DNA from: Acidobacteriota bacterium | GTDB taxonomy: Bacteria; Acidobacteriota; Vicinamibacteria; Vicinamibacterales; UBA8438 | Direction: 5' to 3' | Length of the DNA: 64,000 bases | Assembly: GCA_009838525.1 (NCBI GenBank) | Contig: VXRJ01000002.1 | Location: forward strand, 19,395-83,394 | Shown: piece by piece, positions 58,649 through 64,000 of the stretch | Layout: each line of letters starts with the position of its first letter | Numbering within the stretch: the first letter of the stretch is position 1 | Program-made: the position numbers and the translations under genes | Notes under the pieces: model-generated | What the model saw: the letters and a program-made list of their open reading frames with translations, nothing else | Told to the model about the DNA's origin: nothing | Databases searched by the model: none

Positions 58649-59434
58649 ATGCTGCAGGCGTTTCGCGCGTTCGCGGTATCCCACCTGGCCGGCGCCGGCG
58701 CGGCGTCGCTCTTCGCCGGGCGCGCGCTGGTCGCCGCCTTCCGGCCGCCGTTCGAGTTGAAGGAGACCGCCCGGCAGATCTACGAGATCGGTTGGCGTTC
58801 GCTGCCGCTCATCACGGCGTCCGGTTTCGCGGTCGGCATCGTGCTCTCGATGCAGACGCGGGCGTCGCTCGAACGATTCGGCGCGGAGGCACTCATTCCG
58901 ACCGGCCTTGCCCTGGCCCTCGTGCGCGAGACCGGACCGCTGGTAACCGGCCTGCTGCTGGCCGGGCGGGTCGGCGCCGGTGTCGGCGCGGAGCTGGGTG
59001 CGATGAAGGTGACCGAGCAGATCGATGCGCTGGAGGCGGTGGCGGTCGACTCGTTCAAGTTCCTCGTGGTGACCCGCATGATCGCCTGCATGGTGGCGAT
59101 GCCGCTCCTGACCGCGGTGATGAACTTCACCGGCATCGTCGGCGGATGGGTGGCCGAAGCGCCCATCTCCGGGATGGACTTCACCGTCTATTTCCGCACG
59201 GCCTTCTCGGCGGTCCAGTTCACCGACTACATTCCGAGCACTCTCAAGACGGTCGTTTTCGGCTTCATCATCGCCATCACCGCCGCGTACCTCGGCGTCA
59301 ACGCCCGCGGCGGCACCCAGGGCGTCGGCTACGCGGCGACCCGGGCCGTGGTCGTGGCCTCCATCCTGATGATCGCGGCCAACGTGGTCCTGGTCCGGTT
59401 GATCTTCTTCATCTTCCCCGAGGCGGCAGGGTGA
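58649..59434 (+). CDS. mlaE: MlaE-family lipid ABC transporter permease
   Basis: This 261-residue integral membrane protein shows the MlaE motifs 'IGWRSLPLITASGFAVGIVL', 'LIPTGLALALVRETGPLVTG', 'LLLAGRVGAGVGAELGAMKV' and 'TEQIDALEAVAVDSFKFLVV'. It forms the core of the MCE phospholipid transporter. It begins 2 bases after the BON gene stop, and its own stop overlaps the ATPase start (GTGA). Confidence 0.93.
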   Translation: MLQAFRAFAVSHLAGAGAASLFAGRALVAAFRPPFELKETARQIYEIGWRSLPLITASGFAVGIVLSMQTRASLERFGAEALIPTGLALALVRETGPLVTGLLLAGRVGAGVGAELGAMKVTEQIDALEAVAVDSFKFLVVTRMIACMVAMPLLTAVMNFTGIVGGWVAEAPISGMDFTVYFRTAFSAVQFTDYIPSTLKTVVFGFIIAITAAYLGVNARGGTQGVGYAATRAVVVASILMIAANVVLVRLIFFIFPEAAG

Positions 59435-60180
59435 CGGACGGCGCTCCTGCCATCCGCCTCGAGCATGTCTCGAAGGCGTTCGGCTCGTTCCGCGTCCTCG
59501 ACGACGTCTCGCTCACGATACCGCGGGGCGATGCAACCGTCGTGCTCGGCCGGAGCGGCACCGGCAAGAGCGTCATGCTCAAGCACGTGGTCGGCCTGCT
59601 GCAGCCCGATGCCGGCCACGTCTTCGTCGGGGAGACGGACATCACGACGCTGTCGCCGGCCGAGCTCTCGACGGTTCGCCGGCAGGTCGGCTTCCTCTTT
59701 CAGAACGCGGCGCTGTTCGATTCGATCACGGTGGGCGAGAACGTCGCCTTTCCGATGCGCCGCCACGGCGACTGGCCGGAACGGACGGTGCGGGAACGCG
59801 TGGCGCAGAAGCTGGCCGCGGTCGGCCTGGAGCATGCCGCGGACCTGATGCCGTCCGCGCTCTCCGGCGGCATGCGCAAGCGGGCCGGCCTGGCGCGGGC
59901 GATGGCGCTCGATCCGATGGTCCTGCTGGTGGACGAGCCGAGCGCCGGACTGGATCCGATCACGTCCGACGAGATCGACATGCTGCTGGTGCGCGTCAAG
60001 GAGGATCTGGGCACGACGCTCATCGTCGTGACGCACAACATCCCGAGCGCCCGGCGGATCGGCGACACGCTGCTGTTCCTGCACCAGGGCCGGGTCCTGG
60101 CGCGGGGCACGGTGGCCGAAATGGATCGAAACGAGCACCCGATGGTGCGCCAGTTCATGAGATCGGAAGCAGGCGGGTAG
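59431..60180 (+). CDS. mlaF: MlaF-family ABC transporter ATPase
   Basis: GTG 59431 gives 249 residues. The ATPase has Walker A 'VVLGRSGTGKSVMLKHVVGL', Q-loop 'VGFLFQNAALFDSITVGENV', signature 'PSALSGGMRKRAGLARAMAL' and Walker B 'MVLLVDEPSAGLDPITSDEI'. It powers MlaE-dependent lipid movement between the inner membrane and the periplasm. Confidence 0.93.
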   Translation: MTDGAPAIRLEHVSKAFGSFRVLDDVSLTIPRGDATVVLGRSGTGKSVMLKHVVGLLQPDAGHVFVGETDITTLSPAELSTVRRQVGFLFQNAALFDSITVGENVAFPMRRHGDWPERTVRERVAQKLAAVGLEHAADLMPSALSGGMRKRAGLARAMALDPMVLLVDEPSAGLDPITSDEIDMLLVRVKEDLGTTLIVVTHNIPSARRIGDTLLFLHQGRVLARGTVAEMDRNEHPMVRQFMRSEAGG

Positions 60181-60214
60181 AGCCTGCCCGCAGGTCGAAG
60201 GAAGGAGATCAACG

Positions 60215-61594
60215 ATGGGTTCCCCACGCCTGGCGCTGGTTGGCGCGTTCGTTATCGGCGGATTGTTGCTGTTCGCGGTCGGACTGTTCATGATCGGCGA
60301 CCGCCGATTGCTTTTCACCGAGAGCTTCGAAGCGGTCGCGGACTTCGGCAACGTGAACGGCGTCGAGGTGGGCACGTCCGTCCGCCTGTCGGGGCTGGCG
60401 GCGGGTGAGGTGATTGCTCTCACGCTGCCCCCGGATCCCGGCGGGCGCTTCCTCGTCAGGATGCGCATCCGGGAGGATCTGCGCCCGCTGATCCGGACCG
60501 ATTCGGAAGCGGCGATCCTGACCGACGGGCTGCTGGGCGCGGCGTTCATCGAACTCCGGTCCGGAAGCCCCGATGCGCCGACGCTGGAGGACGGCGGCAC
60601 GATGCAGGGGATCGACGCGGTGCAGGTGGCCGACCTGATAGCCGAGGGGCGCGAGACCTTCCGCGTCGTCGCCGACGAAATGGTCGCCATGCAGGGCCGG
60701 GTCCAGGGAACCTTCGACGACCTGGGCGAGACGGTCGACGCCACGACCGAGCTGATTCGTGACGTCGGCGTCGACGTCCGGGAAGTGGGCAGCGCGAGCG
60801 TGCTGCTGGTCGATTCCGCGCGCGGCGTGATGGACGAAGCGCAGCGCCTGGTGGAGGGCGTGGCGGAAGGCGAGGGAACGGCCGGCCGGCTGCTGACCGA
60901 CGACACGCTTTACACGCATCTGGCGGGTGTCGCCCGGGAGACCGAGGCGACCATGCGGGCGGTTCGCGGCAGCGCGGAGGAGGTCCAGATGATGGTCAAC
61001 GGATGGACCCAGGACGACAGCCCGGCCCAGCAGGTGCTGGTGGACGCGGGAGACGTGGTCACCTACGCGCGCGACGCCATGGCGGACCTCGCCGAGAACA
61101 CCGAGGCGATGAAGCGCAACTGGCTGTTCCGCGGTTTCTTCTCCGACCGCGGCTTCTACAACCTCGACGAGATGACGCGCGACGAATACCGCGAGCTGCT
61201 CGTCGACGATCGCTACACGCCGCTCCGGATCTGGCTGTCAGCCGACGTGCTCTTCGAGGCGGCCGGGGACGGCGAGCGCCTCGAACTTGGCGACGGCGCC
61301 GAGCGGCGGCTCGAGGAAGCGATGGGCGAGCTGCTCGACTACCCGCGCAACGCGCCGCTGGTGGTGGAGGGGTACGCTACCGCTGGCGGCCCCGGGCAGC
61401 AGTTCCGGGAGGCGCAGGAGCGAGCGTCGGCGGTGCAGGCGTGGCTGACGCGCGTCTTCCGGCGGTCGGCGGAGCTGACCGGCACGATGCCGCTGGGGCC
61501 GGACGCGCCGGAGAGCCCGGCCGGCAATGGCCGGTGGGACGGCGTCGCACTGACGCTGTTCGCGGCGACGGAGGAGCTCGAGACCGAAGACTAG
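60215..61594 (+). CDS. MlaD/MCE protein with OmpA-like C-terminal domain
   Basis: ATG 60215 follows GAAGGAGA and gives 459 residues. One N-terminal membrane helix ('GAFVIGGLLLFAVGLFMIGD') is followed by an MCE domain ('ADFGNVNGVEVGTSVRLSGL', 'AILTDGLLGAAFIELRSGSP'), then a long helical coiled region at about 140-310. The end resembles OmpA: 'RNAPLVVEGYATAGG' and 'QQFREAQERASAVQAWLTR'. MlaD normally lacks this part. The fusion could tether the periplasmic lipid shuttle to peptidoglycan. Confidence 0.82.
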   Translation: MGSPRLALVGAFVIGGLLLFAVGLFMIGDRRLLFTESFEAVADFGNVNGVEVGTSVRLSGLAAGEVIALTLPPDPGGRFLVRMRIREDLRPLIRTDSEAAILTDGLLGAAFIELRSGSPDAPTLEDGGTMQGIDAVQVADLIAEGRETFRVVADEMVAMQGRVQGTFDDLGETVDATTELIRDVGVDVREVGSASVLLVDSARGVMDEAQRLVEGVAEGEGTAGRLLTDDTLYTHLAGVARETEATMRAVRGSAEEVQMMVNGWTQDDSPAQQVLVDAGDVVTYARDAMADLAENTEAMKRNWLFRGFFSDRGFYNLDEMTRDEYRELLVDDRYTPLRIWLSADVLFEAAGDGERLELGDGAERRLEEAMGELLDYPRNAPLVVEGYATAGGPGQQFREAQERASAVQAWLTRVFRRSAELTGTMPLGPDAPESPAGNGRWDGVALTLFAATEELETED

Positions 61595-61608
61595 CGGGTG
61601 CGCCGGCC

Positions 61609-61695
61609 GGTGCGCCGGCCTCCAGGCCGGCACTTGTGGTCCGCCGGTCTCCAGGCCGCCATTCACGGTCCGCCGGCCTCCAGGCCGGCACTAGA
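61609..61695 (+). repeat. three tandem 29-bp palindromic repeats
   Basis: Units at 61609-61637, 61638-61666 and 61667-61695 share GGTSCGCCGGYCTCCAGGCC and a variable 5-base end. Each contains the hairpin GCCGGCCT-CC-AGGCCGGC or a variant. The unit also occurs once, inverted, at 33903-33926. This looks like an intergenic REP-type family, possibly also acting as a terminator after the mla genes. Confidence 0.75.
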
Positions 61696-61747
61696 CACAA
61701 CGCTCCGCGCTCCTCTCCGAGAAGCGTACAGATAGGATGGCAACAGG

Positions 61748-63109
61748 ATGCTGACGTTCTTGCAGGATTGGCTGATCGGCCAGGGGGTGCCGGCCGGCGC
61801 GGCCGGGTTGCTCGCCCTCGCGGCCGACATCGGCGTGGTGCTGATTCTGGCGTACCTGGCCGACGTGGTGACGCGGCGGTTCGTCGTGCAATACGTCCGG
61901 GGTCTGGCCAGCCGGTCGATTACCCATTGGGACGACCACATCGCCCGCCACCGCGTGCTGGTCCGGCTGGCCCACGTCGCCCCCGCGGTGGTGATCTACT
62001 ACCTGGCGGTCCCGATCCTCGGCGACTATCCGGAAGTGCAGGCGGTGGTCCGGCAGCTCGCCCTCATCTACATGATCGCGATCACCGCGCTTGCCATGGA
62101 CGGCGCCCTGAATGCGGCGGCGGACGTGGTGAAGGGAACGGGGAAGGCCCGCGGCCTGCCGGTCACCGGCGTGGCGCAGGTGGCGAAGCTGGTCCTCTAT
62201 GGCGTCGCCGCCATCAGCGTGCTCTCTCTCGTCCTCAACCGGTCCCCGCTCCTGATGCTGAGTGGTCTCGGGGCGGCGAGCGCGGTGCTGATGCTGATCT
62301 TCCGCGACGCCATCCTGGGGTTCGTCGCCGGCATTCAGCTCACCCTGAACGACATGGTGCATCGGGGCGACTGGATCGAGATGCCGTCGCACGGCGCGGA
62401 CGGCGACGTGATCGAGGTGGGACTGACGACCGTCAAGGTGCAGAACTTCGACAAGACCATCGTCACCATCCCGACCTACGCGCTCATCAGCGAGTCGTTC
62501 AAGAACTGGCGCGGCATGTCGGAGTCGGGTGGGCGCCGCATCAAGCGGGCGATCAACATCGACATGAACTCGGTGCGGTTCTGCACCGAGGAGATGCTGG
62601 CCCGGTACATGCGGATCCGCTACATCGAGGAGTACGTCGAGCGGAAGCGGGCCGAGGTGGAGAACTGGAACACCGAGCACGGGATCGACCGCGAGGACTA
62701 CGCGAACGGCCGTCGTCTCACCAATCTCGGGACGTTCCGCGCCTACATCGTCGCCTACCTCCACCACCACCCGATGGTGCACGACGACATGACGTTTCTC
62801 ATCCGCCACCTCGATCCGACCGAGCACGGACTGCCGATCGAGATCTTCGTCTTCAGCCGCGATCAGGACTGGATACGGTACGAGGCGATCCAGGCGGACA
62901 TCCTCGACCACCTGCTGGCGATTGCCCCGCAGTTCGACCTGCGGGTGTTCCAGAGCCCGTCCGGCGCGGCCGTCGAGCGGGCCCTCGGCGCGGTAGCGCG
63001 TCCCACGGGCGCGGTTACGAGTCCACCTGACACGGTGACGCGCCCGGCCGGTGCAGGCGTGGCGACGGACGCGGAGGCTGGTTCCGCCGCGGTGCGCTCA
63101 GGCGAGTAG
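61748..63109 (+). CDS. MscS/YbdG-type mechanosensitive channel
   Basis: This 453-residue protein has five N-terminal membrane segments, then the MscS core '[20 protein letters not shown]', '[20 protein letters not shown]', '[20 protein letters not shown]' and '[15 protein letters not shown]'. A cytoplasmic domain with a YbdG-like insertion follows ('[15 protein letters not shown]', '[12 protein letters not shown]'-type region at 62821-62860). It opens on membrane tension. The 3' end overlaps feoB by 12 bases, convergently. Confidence 0.9.
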   Translation: MLTFLQDWLIGQGVPAGAAGLLALAADIGVVLILAYLADVVTRRFVVQYVRGLASRSITHWDDHIARHRVLVRLAHVAPAVVIYYLAVPILGDYPEVQAVVRQLALIYMIAITALAMDGALNAAADVVKGTGKARGLPVTGVAQVAKLVLYGVAAISVLSLVLNRSPLLMLSGLGAASAVLMLIFRDAILGFVAGIQLTLNDMVHRGDWIEMPSHGADGDVIEVGLTTVKVQNFDKTIVTIPTYALISESFKNWRGMSESGGRRIKRAINIDMNSVRFCTEEMLARYMRIRYIEEYVERKRAEVENWNTEHGIDREDYANGRRLTNLGTFRAYIVAYLHHHPMVHDDMTFLIRHLDPTEHGLPIEIFVFSRDQDWIRYEAIQADILDHLLAIAPQFDLRVFQSPSGAAVERALGAVARPTGAVTSPPDTVTRPAGAGVATDAEAGSAAVRSGE

Positions 63110-64000
63110 CCGCCAGACCTGCGTCACCAGGAAGCAGACCGTCACGCCGATCGCGACCGGCAGCAGGGCGGCGACCGTGGTCCACCGTGCGCTCCGCGTC
63201 TCCTTCCAGATCGTGTAGATCGTCGTGGAGCACGGATTGTGGAGCAGGCTGAAAAGCATCAGGTTGACGGCGGTCAACAGCGTCCAGCCCCCCGCGCGCA
63301 GTAGCGACCCGGTGGCGTCCGCACTATCGAGCTCGAACATCACGCCCGCTCCCGCTCCCGCGTCGCCCGTGATGCCGGACGCCGTCAGCACCGTCAGCAT
63401 CAGCACGGTCGGGATGACGATCTCGTTCGCCGGAATCGCCACGACGTAGGCGAGCAGGATGACGCCGTTCAGGCCGATCAACAGGCCGACCGGATCGAGC
63501 CAGGCCACCGAATGCTCGGCGATGCTGACTCCGCCGAAAGAGATGTTCGAGATCAGCCAGATGACGGCGCCGGCCGGAATCGCGAAGATGACGGCGCGCC
63601 AGAGCACGATCAACGTCCGGTCGATCACGGACGTGTAGAGCGTCTGCAGGATGCGCGGCGGCCGGTAGGGCGGCAGCTCCAGGCTGAAGCTGGTCGCCTC
63701 GCCGCGCAGCACGGTGCGCGAGAGGGCCCAGGACGCGACGAGCATCATGGCGATGCCGAGCAAGGCGATCCCGACGACGGCGCTGGCCGAGACCAGGCCG
63801 GCGAGATGCGCCGGGGCAAGCGCGCCGATGAAGATCGACGCGATCAGGATTTGCGTCGGCCAGCGTCCGTTGCAGAGGGAAAAGTTGTTCGTGATGATCG
63901 CAATCAGCCGCTCGCGCGGCGAGTCGATGACGCGCGTCGACACGACGCCGGCCGCGTTGCAGCCAAACCCCATGCACATCGTGAGCGCCTGCTTGCCGTG
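63098..64000 (-). CDS. feoB: FeoB ferrous iron transporter, C-terminal part (5' partial)
   Basis: The frame is open to the right edge and reads '[20 protein letters not shown]' near it, the FeoB gate motif GFGCN, so the N-terminal GTPase lies outside the window. The visible part has several membrane segments, including '[12 protein letters not shown]'-type helices and '[20 protein letters not shown]' with the conserved Cys near the C-terminus. FeoB imports Fe2+ across the inner membrane. No feoA is seen on this side. Confidence 0.92.
   Translation of the reverse strand, partial: HGKQALTMCMGFGCNAAGVVSTRVIDSPRERLIAIITNNFSLCNGRWPTQILIASIFIGALAPAHLAGLVSASAVVGIALLGIAMMLVASWALSRTVLRGEATSFSLELPPYRPPRILQTLYTSVIDRTLIVLWRAVIFAIPAGAVIWLISNISFGGVSIAEHSVAWLDPVGLLIGLNGVILLAYVVAIPANEIVIPTVLMLTVLTASGITGDAGAGAGVMFELDSADATGSLLRAGGWTLLTAVNLMLFSLLHNPCSTTIYTIWKETRSARWTTVAALLPVAIGVTVCFLVTQVWRLLA

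Noticed and set aside
61609..61695. possible CRISPR array
   Set aside because: Units are directly adjacent without spacers, only three copies, and no cas gene is nearby.
61003..63030. 675-codon open frame overlapping mlaD and the MscS gene
   Set aside because: It is Arg/Pro/Gly-rich and crosses two recognised genes and a repeat block; a high-GC shadow.

Overview
The window reads as chromosomal DNA from a high-GC, Gram-negative environmental bacterium, most plausibly an Acidobacteriota member of the Vicinamibacteria type. That placement is an inference: it rests on a DUF5916/CBM9-like outer-membrane protein, two secreted proteins of a family I associate with acidobacterial genomes, a TonB-dependent receptor, many exported enzymes with Ala-Gln signal cleavage sites, and high GC at third codon positions. 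No rRNA is present. Both ends cut through genes: a DUF5916 protein on the left and feoB on the right.

Layout. 0-6.7 kb: exported catabolic proteins (DUF5916, sorbosone-type dehydrogenase, M24 peptidase), an orphan HicB with a palindromic operator, and a secreted orphan family. 6.7-11.8 kb: a DUF4143 ATPase, tRNA-Ser(GCT) whose 3' tail is copied in inverted orientation, and a two-gene McrBC restriction system. 11.8-19.9 kb: secreted proteins, a decayed three-gene OB/DUF488 cassette, a sirtuin with a steroid-reductase-like membrane protein, and a DUF2075 helicase-like protein. 19.9-29.5 kb: TonB receptor, a second secreted paralogue, a divergent NrtR/ARPP-1 pair with twin operators, an amidohydrolase, a Tat-exported PLP enzyme and toxin-antitoxin debris. 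29.4-35.3 kb: an M23 peptidase fusion, an MBL hydrolase, a nucleotidyltransferase toxin-like pair and a PQQ-type propeller. 35.5-42.2 kb: a six-gene membrane-lipid operon diverging from a CarH-like B12 regulator. 42.3-48.1 kb: an intact Phd/RelE module, methyltransferases, an exported argininosuccinate-lyase homologue, rhomboid, ArsC, FKBP and tRNA-Gln. 48.2-53.7 kb: lipase maturation factor and the Anbu proteasome-like operon. 53.7-64 kb: VapB with a stub of VapC, MtgA, a seven-gene operon joining Mg2+ transport to Mla-type lipid transport, an MscS channel and feoB.

How the genes work together. The most coherent system is the lipid operon (FAD oxidoreductase, DUF1365, cyclopropane synthase, a second methyltransferase, DUF1295 reductase), which diverges from a light/B12-type regulator. 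That regulator keeps the W-x9-EH photosensory motif but has Tyr where the cobalt-ligating His is expected. A second theme is envelope upkeep (Mla transport fused to OmpA-like anchoring, MgtE, MscS, MtgA). A third is repeated decay of small conflict modules: at least three toxin-antitoxin loci and the OB/DUF488 cassette keep their start/stop overlaps while one or more partners are truncated. No stretch longer than 300 bases lacks a gene or gene remnant, and I see no CRISPR array, insertion sequence or prophage structural gene.
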